From assembly GCA_903876875.1 (NCBI GenBank), contig CAIRBT010000008.1, forward strand, positions 1 through 47,362: a stretch of DNA of 47,362 nucleotides, given 5' to 3'. The position numbers and the translations under genes are program-made. Under the pieces are notes generated by a model, which was not told the DNA's origin, made no database searches, and saw nothing but the letters and a program-made list of their open reading frames with translations. This DNA comes from an uncultured Geobacteraceae bacterium (GTDB lineage Bacteria > Desulfobacterota > Desulfuromonadia > Geobacterales > Pseudopelobacteraceae). Below are positions 1 to 8,994 of this stretch, one piece after another. Positions within the stretch are counted from its first letter, which is position 1. Every line of letters begins with the position of its first letter.

Positions 1-243
1 GGTATCGGCATGAACGAGGCAACTAAAAAAAAGGTTTTCGACCCGTTTTTTACCACCAAGGAAATCGGTAAGGGAACCGGTCTTGGTTTGGCAATGGTGT
101 TTGGTATCATCAAACAGCATGGTGGTTCTATCGAGGTACGGAGTAAGCCGGGGCACGGAACGGAGTTTGACCTCTACCTGCCGCTGGTAACGGCTCAAGT
201 GGCGGTGCCATCGTTTTCCCCTCCCGGTAAAACACGGTATTGA
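1..243 (+). CDS. Sensor histidine kinase, C-terminal fragment (5' end outside window)
   Basis: The reading frame is open from base 1 and ends with TGA at 241-243, so only the last 80 residues are present. They carry the end of a HATPase_c ATP-binding domain: the F-box (VFDPFFTTK), the G2 box ([10 protein letters not shown]) and the last beta strands (GTEFDLYLP). This is the part that closes over ATP in a histidine kinase. The FFTTK form with no receiver domain behind it is typical of NtrB/PAS-type orthodox kinases. Sensor domains and phospho-accepting His lie upstream of the window, so the signal is unknown. The following kinase is on the same strand but separated by a Cache-like remnant. Confidence 0.9.
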   Translation, partial: GIGMNEATKKKVFDPFFTTKEIGKGTGLGLAMVFGIIKQHGGSIEVRSKPGHGTEFDLYLPLVTAQVAVPSFSPPGKTRY

Positions 244-272
244 TAATTTTTTAACGATAATGTATACACGTA

Positions 273-470
273 ATGTATGTTTTCGCCTATGATCTGACTC
301 GTGTCCTGGTGGCCAACTCCTGTAAGCAGAATCTGGTTGGACAGAACGTCCGTGATGTACCTGATACGGTCAGAAAGAAATACCGTCGGGAGATGGTGGA
401 GGTAAAGGGTTCCGGTTGGGTTGACTATCAGTCTCAAAAGCCGAAGAACGAGACATATAATGAATTTTAA
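273..470 (+). pseudogene. Remnant of a single Cache (Cache_2-type) sensor domain
   Basis: This 65-residue open frame has the recognisable core of a bacterial sCache domain: YVFAYDL, then NLVGQNVRDV, then a REMVEV-KGSGWVDY segment. In intact sensors that last part reads like fVrEMievak-GsGWVdY. There is no signal peptide, no membrane helix and no output domain. The expected residues before and after the core are missing, and the frame stops at 468-470 inside the start of the next kinase. I infer a leftover of a deleted chemoreceptor, kinase or Cache-only protein rather than a working gene. A short expressed periplasmic protein is unlikely without a signal sequence. Confidence 0.6.
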
Positions 471-3400
471 ATCGTTAAAAGATTATCCAAACCTCCTGTT
501 AACTATTTTTTCTCTCGTCATCTTCCTGATTGGCATCTGGACGTTGTCTCTCTATGGTATTCATATCCTGCGCGGAGACATGCAGCAGATGACGTTGAGT
601 CAACAGGCTGAAACCATTGCGGCGGTATCGGCAGATCTTGATTCTGACATTGACCTTCGGTTGAAATCGCTGGAAAAAGTTGCTGCTGAAATCACTCCGG
701 CCATGGTGAGTAACCCTGCTCTGCTGCAATCGCACCTTGAAAAACATTCGGTTCTGCAAAGTCTCTTTAATACCGGAACCTTTGTCACTCCGGTCAATGG
801 GGTGGCGATTGCCGGTGTGCCGGTGTCAGTGGGACGGGTTGGTACCAGCTACAGCGATCGGGATTATCTCGTCACTGCACTGAAAATAGGCAAAACGAAC
901 GTGGGGATTCCGGTGATTGGCAAACACCAGAAGAGTCCTGTCTTTTCAATGGCGGCTCCCATTCGGACTCAAGATGGTGTCGTAATTGGTGCTATCGTTG
1001 GGGTAACGAATCTGGGAAAAGCCAATTTCCTCGATCGGATTACCAGGATTCCCCACGGGGTGGGTGGTAGTTATCAGATTGTTGACCCCACACAGCGGGT
1101 TATCATTACCGCTACCGACAAAAAACGTATCATGGAAACACTGCTTCCCCCTGGTGCAAACCCCTTTATAGATCGCCTGATGCAAGGGGGGGAGGGGTCG
1201 GGTGTTACCGTTACCGCACGGGGCGTTCGGGTACTGGCCTCAAGTAAAATAATTCCGTCAACCGGTTGGTCGTTGATGGCCGAATTGCCGACCTCGGAAG
1301 CCTTTGCACCGATTAACTCAGCACAGCGGCGTCTGGTGGGGCTTGCCCTGATGCTGACCTGTGCCGCCTGCGGTCTGGCCTGGTGGAATATGTCCAGTCG
1401 TCAGATCAATAAGGTTTTGGAACAACGGGTTGTGGAGCGTACCCGTGAATTGCAAAATTCCCGGGATGAGTGGGTGCGGACTTTCAACGCGATCCCCGAC
1501 AGGATCATGCTGTGCGATGTCAATGGTCGGATTGTGCGTGCCAATTTTGAATTCGATCTGCTGCATGTGTCTCAAACCGGTGCGGTGCCTCCCCCTTTCT
1601 GCTCGACTATCTCCAGTGTGGGGATTCCGGCAGAGTCAACCGCTGACTTTCCCGCAAGCCAATCCGATCAGGGTGAAAAAAGGCGTGAAGAACAGCTGTT
1701 TGATCCCTCCCTGAATCGTTATTTTCAAATTTCCGAAGTTCCCCTCTTTCAACATGGCACCTTGAGTGGTACCCTCCATATTGCCCGTGATATCACAGAA
1801 ATCAAAAAGTCAGAAGCGTTTGAACGATATCGCAGCCAGACACTTGAGAAACTCTCGCAAAACCTCCCCCTTGCCACTGTGCTTGATGCGATTGTCCGGG
1901 GCATGGATGAACTGAATCCGGCCACCATGTGCAGTATTTTATTGCTGGATAGCAGCGGAGAATATTTTAGCTCCGTTGTGGCACCCCGTTTACCCGCTTT
2001 CTATAATGAGGCTATTCTTGGAGTAAAAATAGGGCAGGGGGTCGGCTCGTGCGGTACGGCGGCATTTACCGGCAGAAGGATTATTGTTGATGACATAGAA
2101 TCCCATCCCTTTTGGGCCTCGTACAAAGTGCTTGCGGCCAGAGCAGGCTTACGCGCCTGTTGGTCACAGCCGATTTTTACTAATACGGGCACTGTGCTGG
2201 GAACCTTTGCCATCTATCACCCCGAGGTGTGCGTCCCCCATACGCCTGAAATCAACTGTATTGAACAGGCTGCCAACCTGGCAAGTATCGCCATTGGAAA
2301 ACATCGTGATACCCAGGCACTTCGCTCCAGTGAACAGCGTTTTCGCTCGTTTGTTGAAAATGCCAACGATGTCCTGTTCGTTTTGACGGAAGAGGGTAAC
2401 TTTATCTATGTATCACCCCAGTGGCGGTTGAAGTTTGGGTATGAACTGAGTGAAACTATTAATCGCCCGTTTCACAACTTTGTCCACCCCGATGACATTC
2501 CAATCTGTTCTTCTTTCATTAATAATGTTTTTATTGCAGTGGAAAAACAGGATGAAGTCGAGTTTCGGGTGCGCTGCAAGGACGGGAGGTACGTGTGGTA
2601 CAATGCCAATGCTTCTCTGGAAGCAGATCACCTGCGCGGCACACGGTCCTTGGTGGGGATGGGGAGGGATGTTTCTGAACGGAAACATGTGGAAGAAGAA
2701 TTGCGGACGTCAAAGGCGGTAGCTGAGTTGGCTAACGAAGCCAAAAGCCAGTTTTTATCCAATATGAGTCACGAAATTCGTACGCCGTTAAATGCAATTA
2801 TCGGCTTTTCAACCCTGATCATGAATGCCGATCTTCCCCAGCGGGAACATGGTTATGCCGGTAAAATCCATGCTGCCGGTGATTTGTTACGGACAGTGAT
2901 TAATGATATTCTTGATTTTTCCAAGGTGGATGCCCAACAGCTGCGGCTGGAACGGGTGATCTTCAGATCGGCGATTGTGATTGAAAATGCCATGAGCATT
3001 GTTCAGCAAAATGCCTCAGATAAAGGGCTCACCCTGCAACTTGATGTCAGTTCGGAGATCTCACCTTACCTGATTGGCGATCCACACCGGTTGTGCCAGG
3101 TGCTGGTTAACCTTTTGGGCAATGCGGTGAAATTCACTGAGAGTGGTGAGGTGGCACTGCGGCTGGTACTGCTGAAGCAGGAAGCAGATCGGCAGCAACT
3201 GGGCTTTGCCGTCTCTGACACCGGCATTGGGCTGTCATCTGAACAGGTTGGTAAGCTTTTTCAGCCTTTTACCCAGGCAGATGAAAGTACGACCCGTCGC
3301 TTTGGCGGCACGGGACTGGGGCTGTCCATTTCAAAACAGCTGGTGACATTGATGGAGGGGGAAATCTGGTGTGAAAGTGAGCCGGGGAGCGGGAGTACCT

Positions 3401-4284
3401 TCAGTTTTACCTCCTGGTTTGGCATTGGGGCACTTGAAGATGGCATTAATCCGGCCCTTGTCAATCAACACGTTCCGTCGACGTACGATTTGAGTGATTT
3501 CAGTATTCTGCTCGTGGAAGACAATGAAGTTAATCAGCAAGTGGCCACTGAACTACTCAGTCATACCGGTGTTACGCTTGAAGTGGTGTCAAACGGTGCC
3601 GAGGCGGTGGCACTGCTTACCGGTGGTAGTCGTATGTTTGATCTGGTGTTAATGGATATCCAGATGCCGCAGATGGATGGCTATGAGGCGACCCGGTTGA
3701 TCAGAGCCGATGCTCGTTTTGCCACACTCCCTATTATCGCTATGACCGCCCATGCCTTGCAAAAAGAACAGCAGAAAATTTTTCAGGCCGGCATGGATGC
3801 CCACATTACCAAGCCAATTGATGCCAGAACCATGCTGCGGGTTATCGGTTCCTTTCTCGGGTACGCCGCTGAAGAAAAATCCCAACCTGTTCAACAGGCA
3901 GAGGTGGCGGTCGCTGCATCAGAGGCGATTCCCGTCATTGCGGGTATCAATGTGGCCGAGGCGCTGGAACGTCTTGACGGAAATCTGAAGCTCTATAAGA
4001 GACTTGTCTGCTCGTTTGTCGAGAACAGGGTGGGCATTGTCACCGTCATTATGGACGGTTTAATGAACGGAGATGGGGAGTCGGCAATGCGTACGGCACA
4101 CACGCTGAAGAGCAGTGCCGGAACCATTGGGGCCGAGGAGCTGCAGAATCTGGCGCAGGTGCTGGAAACTGCCATAGATCGACGGGAGCCGATAACGGAA
4201 ATCTCCGCTGCGTTGGAATCTGTGGCCAGCGAACTTGAGCGTGTTATGGCAGAGTTGGATCGGGTGTCCAGTGACTGGGTATGA
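460..4284 (+). CDS. Hybrid sensor histidine kinase: dCache-PAS-GAF-PAS-HisKA-HATPase-REC-HPt
   Basis: A 1274-residue inner-membrane hybrid kinase. I start it at ATG 460, just before the first membrane helix (about 12-35); a TTG at 421 is possible but adds only unrelated residues. Order of parts: periplasmic double Cache domain (about 36-290, with the GTSYSDRDY motif), second helix (about 291-310), PAS (335-450), GAF (455-615, with [11 protein letters not shown] and LRACWSQPI), PAS (625-740), HisKA with His771 in SHEIRTPLN, and HATPase with GGTGLGL. A receiver domain (Asp1066 in LMDIQMP) and a C-terminal HPt domain (His1214 in AHTLKSSAG) follow. All phosphorelay residues are present, so phosphate could pass His-Asp-His within one protein. 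The ligand of the Cache domain is unknown. No response regulator is adjacent. Confidence 0.93.
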   Translation: MNFKSLKDYPNLLLTIFSLVIFLIGIWTLSLYGIHILRGDMQQMTLSQQAETIAAVSADLDSDIDLRLKSLEKVAAEITPAMVSNPALLQSHLEKHSVLQSLFNTGTFVTPVNGVAIAGVPVSVGRVGTSYSDRDYLVTALKIGKTNVGIPVIGKHQKSPVFSMAAPIRTQDGVVIGAIVGVTNLGKANFLDRITRIPHGVGGSYQIVDPTQRVIITATDKKRIMETLLPPGANPFIDRLMQGGEGSGVTVTARGVRVLASSKIIPSTGWSLMAELPTSEAFAPINSAQRRLVGLALMLTCAACGLAWWNMSSRQINKVLEQRVVERTRELQNSRDEWVRTFNAIPDRIMLCDVNGRIVRANFEFDLLHVSQTGAVPPPFCSTISSVGIPAESTADFPASQSDQGEKRREEQLFDPSLNRYFQISEVPLFQHGTLSGTLHIARDITEIKKSEAFERYRSQTLEKLSQNLPLATVLDAIVRGMDELNPATMCSILLLDSSGEYFSSVVAPRLPAFYNEAILGVKIGQGVGSCGTAAFTGRRIIVDDIESHPFWASYKVLAARAGLRACWSQPIFTNTGTVLGTFAIYHPEVCVPHTPEINCIEQAANLASIAIGKHRDTQALRSSEQRFRSFVENANDVLFVLTEEGNFIYVSPQWRLKFGYELSETINRPFHNFVHPDDIPICSSFINNVFIAVEKQDEVEFRVRCKDGRYVWYNANASLEADHLRGTRSLVGMGRDVSERKHVEEELRTSKAVAELANEAKSQFLSNMSHEIRTPLNAIIGFSTLIMNADLPQREHGYAGKIHAAGDLLRTVINDILDFSKVDAQQLRLERVIFRSAIVIENAMSIVQQNASDKGLTLQLDVSSEISPYLIGDPHRLCQVLVNLLGNAVKFTESGEVALRLVLLKQEADRQQLGFAVSDTGIGLSSEQVGKLFQPFTQADESTTRRFGGTGLGLSISKQLVTLMEGEIWCESEPGSGSTFSFTSWFGIGALEDGINPALVNQHVPSTYDLSDFSILLVEDNEVNQQVATELLSHTGVTLEVVSNGAEAVALLTGGSRMFDLVLMDIQMPQMDGYEATRLIRADARFATLPIIAMTAHALQKEQQKIFQAGMDAHITKPIDARTMLRVIGSFLGYAAEEKSQPVQQAEVAVAASEAIPVIAGINVAEALERLDGNLKLYKRLVCSFVENRVGIVTVIMDGLMNGDGESAMRTAHTLKSSAGTIGAEELQNLAQVLETAIDRREPITEISAALESVASELERVMAELDRVSSDWV

Positions 4285-4350
4285 TGTCTTTGTTGTTTGT
4301 TACTATCGTATAAAATAATAGCTGTTCCAGCAAGTGTCTGTTTGGAAAAC

Positions 4351-4380
4351 TTGACGTACGGCGTCACTATTCAGTAAGAT
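4351..4380 (+). promoter_or_regulatory. Possible sigma-70 promoter for the acyl-CoA ligase gene
   Basis: TTGACG (4351-4356) is followed after 18 bases by TAAGAT (4375-4380), about 70 bases before the TTG start at 4449. Both hexamers differ from consensus by one or two bases. This is read by eye with no supporting experiment. Confidence 0.35.
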
Positions 4381-4448
4381 GCCCGACATGCATCACGTAT
4401 GGATGGTGACTCCACTCATCCCTATGCCACCCTAAGGAGGCCACTATT

Positions 4449-6089
4449 TTGTCGAATAATGTTATTCCCCGTACCCCATCTGCCTATGATTATCAACTCC
4501 TAATTAAAAATATTCTGTATTGCCCGGTGGTGGATGCACCGGATCAGGAAATAGTCTATCGCACCAGTTTTCGCTATACCTATCGGGAGTTGCGGCAGCG
4601 TATTTGCCGCCTGGCCAATGCCCTGACCGACCTTGGTGTCAAGGCCGGTGACACGGTGGCGGTGATGGATTGGGATTCCCACCGCTATCTGGAATGTTTC
4701 TTTGCCGTTCCCATGCTTGGTGCCGTGCTCCACACCATAAATGTGCGCCTTTCGCCGGAGCAGATTCTCTATACCATCGACCATGCCGAGGATGATTTTC
4801 TGCTGGTCAACGGTGAATTTCTCCCTATTCTAGAGCAGATACGGGGACGTATGGATACGGTCAAAGGCTTTGTGCTGTTACAGGACGAGCCGATTACCTC
4901 GCCAACAACCATACAGTTCTGTGGGGAATATGAAGAGTTACTGGCACAATCGTCTTCTACCTTCGATTTTGCCGATTTTGATGAAAACTGTCGTGCCACA
5001 ACATTTTACACCACCGGTACCACCGGTATGCCGAAAGGGGTCTACTTCAGTCATCGCCAGCTGGTGCTCCATACCCTTGGCACCATGAGTGCCCTCGGTA
5101 CTTCAGCGGGGCAGGGACGCTTCCACAGCCAGGATGTCTACATGCCGATTACCCCCATGTTTCATGTCCATGCCTGGGGGATGCCGTATATCGCCACCAT
5201 GCTGGGGGTCAAACAGGTCTATCCGGGTCGCTATGTGCCGGATTTACTGCTTGAGCTGGTTGAAAAAGAGCGGGTCACCTTCTCCCATTGTGTCCCCACC
5301 ATTCTGCATATGCTGCTGAGACACCCCCATGCCCAACGGATTGATCTGTCACAGTGGAAACTGATTATCGGCGGGGCGGCCATGTCCCGCACCCTCTGTT
5401 TGGAGGCCATGGGGCGGGGTATTGATGTGTTCACCGGTTATGGTATGTCGGAAACCTGCCCCATTTTGACATTTGCCCATGTGACCCCCGAAATGCTGGA
5501 GCTGTCCCCGGAAGAGCAAGCTTCGGTTCGCTGTAAAACCGGCCGCTCCATTCCACTTGTTGATTTACGGGTCGTTGATGGCTCGTTGAGTGAACAGCCT
5601 CGCGACAACGTCAGTATTGGTGAAATTGTGGTGCGGGCTCCCTGGTTGTCCCAGGGGTATTTGAAGGATCATAAGGCCTCGGAGAGGCTCTGGGAAGGGG
5701 GATGGCTCCATACCGGCGATGTGGCCGTTCGCGATGAACGGGGGTACGTGCGTATTACTGACCGCACCAAGGATGTCATCAAGGTGGCCGGGGAGTGGGT
5801 CTCTTCACTGGAGCTGGAAGATATTATCGCCCATCATCCAGGAGTATCAGAGGTCGCGGTTATCGGTCTGCCCGATGAAAAGTGGGGGGAACGCCCCTTG
5901 GCACTGGTTGTCGTGCGTCCCGACCACCCTCTGACGGAAAAGGATATCAGTCATCACATCCGGCACTACACGGACAGCGGTCTGGTCAATAAACAGGTGG
6001 TACTATTGAAAGTACGCTTTGTGGAATTGATCGACAAAACCAGTGTGGGGAAGATTAATAAAGTTATGCTGCGGGAAAAGTATCTGTGA
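4449..6089 (+). CDS. Fatty-acyl-CoA synthetase (AMP-forming acyl-CoA ligase)
   Basis: A 546-residue member of the ANL adenylating enzyme family, which makes acyl-CoA from a carboxylic acid, ATP and CoA through an acyl-AMP intermediate. The phosphate-binding loop (YTTGTTGMPKGV), the GYGMSET motif, the HTGDVA aspartate region, the hinge (DRTKDVIKVAGEW) and the C-terminal catalytic lysine region (KTSVGKINK) are all present. Size and the MFHVHAWGMPY segment fit the medium/long-chain AlkK-like branch. The TTG start is supported by a strong AAGGAGG at 4434-4440, eight bases upstream. It precedes the mamI-mamE-mamQ block by 259 bases on the same strand; I see no functional link. Substrate chain length cannot be told from sequence. 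Confidence 0.92.
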   Translation: MSNNVIPRTPSAYDYQLLIKNILYCPVVDAPDQEIVYRTSFRYTYRELRQRICRLANALTDLGVKAGDTVAVMDWDSHRYLECFFAVPMLGAVLHTINVRLSPEQILYTIDHAEDDFLLVNGEFLPILEQIRGRMDTVKGFVLLQDEPITSPTTIQFCGEYEELLAQSSSTFDFADFDENCRATTFYTTGTTGMPKGVYFSHRQLVLHTLGTMSALGTSAGQGRFHSQDVYMPITPMFHVHAWGMPYIATMLGVKQVYPGRYVPDLLLELVEKERVTFSHCVPTILHMLLRHPHAQRIDLSQWKLIIGGAAMSRTLCLEAMGRGIDVFTGYGMSETCPILTFAHVTPEMLELSPEEQASVRCKTGRSIPLVDLRVVDGSLSEQPRDNVSIGEIVVRAPWLSQGYLKDHKASERLWEGGWLHTGDVAVRDERGYVRITDRTKDVIKVAGEWVSSLELEDIIAHHPGVSEVAVIGLPDEKWGERPLALVVVRPDHPLTEKDISHHIRHYTDSGLVNKQVVLLKVRFVELIDKTSVGKINKVMLREKYL

Positions 6090-6121
6090 GATAACTATAA
6101 AATATGCCGGTTATCTGTATG

Positions 6122-6136
6122 TTTAATCACTATTGT
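6122..6136 (+). promoter_or_regulatory. Copy 1 of an AT-rich shared intergenic motif (TTTAATCACTATTGT)
   Basis: This 15-mer in the leader before mamI is identical to 44346-44360, between the efflux operon and the PAS-LuxR gene. Its 12-base core (TAATCACTATTG) recurs on the other strand at 46421-46432, before the flavoprotein gene. All copies are intergenic. It could be a regulator binding site; the regulator is unknown. Chance identity of a 15-mer in 47 kb is not negligible. Confidence 0.35.
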
Positions 6137-6178
6137 ACTTTTTTCCTTATGGGTACATTGTTAGGAAATATTTTTGCT

Positions 6179-6245
6179 GGCATCCCTTTTAGTTGATGCA
6201 GGGGAAAAGGCACCCGCAAGGGATGCCCCTCCATCTGTTGCGGGT
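6179..6245 (+). promoter_or_regulatory. Overlapping inverted repeats in the leader of the mamI operon
   Basis: Two perfect inverted repeats overlap. GGCATCCCTT (6179-6188) pairs with AAGGGATGCC (6218-6227). ACCCGCAA (6212-6219) pairs with TTGCGGGT (6238-6245). They share 6218-6219 and enclose parts of each other, so the two full hairpins exclude one another in RNA. The second loop and the GGGG/CCCC runs between add further pairings. There is no U-tract after either. The element lies about 100 bases before mamI and may be the 3' end signal of the acyl-CoA ligase transcript, an attenuator-like leader, or a REP-like repeat. Confidence 0.45.
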
Positions 6246-6348
6246 AATCAGTACTGTATGTCAATCGGTAGGGTTCGTGATTATCGGTACAATTTTTTTA
6301 CGTTTACCAACGATAAATGGTGAAAATAGTGGCGGGAGAGGTGAGTTC

Positions 6349-6582
6349 ATGTTAAGTATTGTGTTTGGTCTAATTGCCATAAGTCTGGGTTTTTGGTGTA
6401 CGGTGAAGTACTGGTGGTACATGGTCGATGTGTTGATCGCCCTGTTGCCGATGGTGCTCTTTCTTGGCGGGATCGTTGCCCTGCTGGCCGGCATCAAGAA
6501 TACCGGGTTGCGCAGCGCGGCTAAAAACTGGAGAACCGCTTCCCCGGGACCGGAGTCAGCACCACGAAAAAAAGATGAATAG
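6349..6582 (+). CDS. mamI: MamI-like small magnetosome membrane protein
   Basis: A 77-residue protein with two closely spaced membrane helices (about 2-18 and 25-48) and a short charged C-terminal tail. The pattern fits MamI: an opening SIVFGLIAISLGFW, then YWW, then LIALLPMVLFLGGIVAL. MamI is a roughly 70-residue protein needed to form magnetosome membrane invaginations in model magnetotactic bacteria. I chose ATG 6349 because it follows a GGGAGAGGTGAG ribosome-binding region and matches the family's N-terminus; an open frame extends to 6193 but without family features. The gene lies nine bases before the mamE-like gene, as part of a tight three-gene run. Small hydrophobic proteins are hard to assign alone, so the call leans on its neighbours. 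Confidence 0.75.
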   Translation: MLSIVFGLIAISLGFWCTVKYWWYMVDVLIALLPMVLFLGGIVALLAGIKNTGLRSAAKNWRTASPGPESAPRKKDE

Positions 6583-6591
6583 GAGCTGTTG

Positions 6592-8262
6592 ATGTATTCA
6601 GAGAAAAATACTGAAACTGCTACAAATAATGTTCAGTATCCGGGGCAGGTTTGCCCCCGCAATTATATGCCTTGGATATGGGCACTGGTTATCACGTCAC
6701 TGTTGACTATTGCGTGGGCTGTCTACGAAGGCTCCAAGAAGGATGGCTATGTCACCAAATTCCTCTCGAAACGGGGCAAGGCTGCTCGCATGAAGCTTCA
6801 GGCCGGTGAACCGGTCGCCGCTGGTGTGACGGTGCCGCAGTTCCAACCTCTGCTCCAACAGCCAGCGGCTTCGGGGGCGGTTGGCAACGTACAGAACTCC
6901 TACCACGGGCTTATTGATGCTGTCAGACCGGCGGTGGTCAGTATCGGTGCGGCGGTGCGAGACGCAGCCACCGGCGCAAACCAGGGGGGCACAGGTCCCG
7001 CTGAGCTTACTTTCAACAGGATCGGTTCGGGGGTCATTATTGATGCGCGGGGTTATCTGTTAACCAGTAATCATGTCATTATCGGCGCTGAAGCACTGAA
7101 AGCAACCGTCTATGGTCCGGGCGGTACGAAGGATTACCCGGTTAAATTAGTGAAAGCTGACCTGCGCAGCGACCTGGCTCTCTTGCTGATTCAGGGGGGG
7201 GGCTCCTTTCCAACGGCACCCCTTGGTAACTCAGATGTCGCCAGAACCGGCGATATGGTACTGACCATCGGCAGCCCCTTTGGCCTGGAACAGTCCGTTA
7301 CCTCAGGTGTGATCAGCAGTCGTAACCGTACCCTGCAAATGGCGGGGGATGTTTATGAAAACCTTATCCAGACCGACTCTGCACTGAACAGTGGTAGTAG
7401 TGGCGGCCCCATGCTCAACGTAAACGGGGAAGTAATCGGTATTAATACCGCTATTTTCGCACCGACCGGTGTGTTTAACGGCATTGGTTTTGCCATTCCA
7501 ATTAACCGGGCTGCCGATCTGGTTGGTGGCGTCGTTGATTTTAATAACACCGCACCGGGCGCACTGTCCGGTCAGTTGGTAGCCATGACCACACAGGGGC
7601 GTCAGGTCGGTAACAATTACCGCCTCCCCAATGGCCGAATGGTGATGGCTCCCCACGGCCCCTTAGGTGCCTGTATCGACTGCCATCCCCAACTGTTTGA
7701 ACAGCGCCAGCAGGCAGCGGAACCGGCGCAGCAGGTTGCTCTGGCAAGCCAAGGGCGACTGGTAGGCAACAGTTATGTGCTCCCCAACGGTCTGACCGTG
7801 ACCCCGCCCCATACCCTGCGTGGTCTTTGTACCAATTGCCACGCCATCGCTTTTCTTGAGATGCGAGCCCAAACCGCCCTGCCAGCCGCCTTTTTGTATC
7901 GGAAACAGGGGGGAGAAGGACGTGGTCGGGGCTTTTCTTTCTTTGGCTCTAGCCCGAAGGTGTTCAACGAACCGGTTCTGGGGGTTGGTCTTCTGGATGT
8001 TGACGACGTTATCTGTCGTCAGAACCGGATGATTCACCCGGAAGGTGTCTATGTTACCAATGTGACTATGGGGGGGCTTGCAGCGACGGGGGGTATTCAG
8101 CCGGGCGATATTCTGATCCGGATCGGAGGCAAAAAGATTCCGAATATAGCCGGATTGGGACCATTACTCACGGCACAAAGTGCCGGACAGGCGTTTGAGC
8201 TTGTCTATCTGCGCAACGGTTCCCGGCTGACGGTTGTCATCAATAGGGGGAAATGGCATTAA
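6592..8262 (+). CDS. mamE: MamE-like HtrA/DegP serine protease with two magnetochrome domains and a PDZ domain
   Basis: A 556-residue membrane-anchored periplasmic protein. One N-terminal helix lies at about 27-45. A trypsin-like HtrA domain (about 100-320) has an apparent full triad: His161 (TSNHV), Asp194 (RSDLALL) and Ser270 (SGSSGGP). Then come two magnetochrome c-haem domains, each LPNG-x-n-PH-x4-G-x-CxxCH: Cys361/Cys364/His365 and Cys413/Cys416/His417. One C-terminal PDZ domain (about 460-550, QPGDILIRIGG) follows. Protease plus paired magnetochrome plus PDZ is the architecture of MamE, which sorts and processes magnetosome proteins and affects crystal growth. Alphaproteobacterial MamE is longer and has two PDZ domains; only one is evident here. 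Start ATG 6592 follows AGGAG at 6581-6585. A nine-G run at 7194-7202 lies in the protease domain. Confidence 0.87.
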   Translation: MYSEKNTETATNNVQYPGQVCPRNYMPWIWALVITSLLTIAWAVYEGSKKDGYVTKFLSKRGKAARMKLQAGEPVAAGVTVPQFQPLLQQPAASGAVGNVQNSYHGLIDAVRPAVVSIGAAVRDAATGANQGGTGPAELTFNRIGSGVIIDARGYLLTSNHVIIGAEALKATVYGPGGTKDYPVKLVKADLRSDLALLLIQGGGSFPTAPLGNSDVARTGDMVLTIGSPFGLEQSVTSGVISSRNRTLQMAGDVYENLIQTDSALNSGSSGGPMLNVNGEVIGINTAIFAPTGVFNGIGFAIPINRAADLVGGVVDFNNTAPGALSGQLVAMTTQGRQVGNNYRLPNGRMVMAPHGPLGACIDCHPQLFEQRQQAAEPAQQVALASQGRLVGNSYVLPNGLTVTPPHTLRGLCTNCHAIAFLEMRAQTALPAAFLYRKQGGEGRGRGFSFFGSSPKVFNEPVLGVGLLDVDDVICRQNRMIHPEGVYVTNVTMGGLAATGGIQPGDILIRIGGKKIPNIAGLGPLLTAQSAGQAFELVYLRNGSRLTVVINRGKWH

Positions 8263-8960
8263 TGAAAGAGCGGATAGATCGGCTCTCTCCGGAGGAAATG
8301 GGAAATAGTACCCAAAAGCCGCTCCTTGTGACTGAAAACCGGTTGAAACGAATGCTCTTCGGTAGGAACTATTGGTATTCTTTGAGCCGTTTCACCCGGA
8401 TAGCGGTTATCTCTTTCGTGATACTGATCATCTATAGCCTATACCACTATTTTAATCTATTTGTGACGGAATCTTTCTACGTGAAGCTTGAGGCTGCACA
8501 GATGGAGGCCGAAATTCAACGTAAAAACGAACTGATACCGGGTCTGGTAAAAGTCGTGGAAGATCATATGGCGTTTGAGGGGCGGGTTTTTATTCATGCC
8601 ACCGACGTGAGAGAAGCACTTGAGCCGTTACGAGAGTTAAGCGGTGACGGTAGAAATAAGCCGTTGGACAAACAGTCCGTTGCAAAATTCAAGTCTTCAA
8701 TATCAAAATTTCAGGCAGTTGCAGAAAAATACCCCGTACTTACCTCTTCTGAGGCCTATGTTAAGCTGATGCTGGAATTGGCAAATACGGAAACTCGCCT
8801 GGCACGGGCGAGAATTAATTACAACTTGGTTGTCACTCGCTATAATACGACGCTTGCCCTGTTACCGGCGTGTCTATTTGGCCCCTTGCTCGGATTTAGT
8901 CCGACTCAGCCATTTGTCGCAGATAAGCCGGTTAAGAATCGTAAAACAGTCGCGCAGTGA
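8262..8960 (+). CDS. mamQ: MamQ-like LemA-family membrane protein
   Basis: A 232-residue LemA-fold protein. A basic cytoplasmic N-terminus is followed by one membrane helix (about 43-63, FTRIAVISFVILIIY) and a long helical domain. That domain has the LemA marks QRKNELIPGLVKVVE near the start and ARINYNLVVTRYNTT near the end, closing with LLGFSPTQPF. MamQ is the LemA-like protein required for magnetosome membrane formation together with MamI, MamL and MamB. ATG 8262 overlaps the mamE stop (TAATG) and sits ten bases after a GGGGGA; an ATG at 8253 is in frame but too close to that site. Alone it could be any LemA protein; directly behind mamI and mamE it is best read as MamQ. Confidence 0.78.
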   Translation: MKERIDRLSPEEMGNSTQKPLLVTENRLKRMLFGRNYWYSLSRFTRIAVISFVILIIYSLYHYFNLFVTESFYVKLEAAQMEAEIQRKNELIPGLVKVVEDHMAFEGRVFIHATDVREALEPLRELSGDGRNKPLDKQSVAKFKSSISKFQAVAEKYPVLTSSEAYVKLMLELANTETRLARARINYNLVVTRYNTTLALLPACLFGPLLGFSPTQPFVADKPVKNRKTVAQ

Positions 8961-8994
8961 TGGTAATGGTGGGGGTAAGCGGCGGTATGGTATT

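Noticed and set aside
6193-6348. 52-residue N-terminal extension of the MamI-like protein
   Set aside because: No ribosome-binding site at 6193, runs through the inverted repeats, and MamI proteins begin at the first membrane helix as ATG 6349 gives.
8900-8920. TTAGTCCGACTC in mamQ as another copy of the dispersed repeat
   Set aside because: Only about ten bases match and they encode the conserved LemA-type end GFSPTQPF, so chance is the better explanation.
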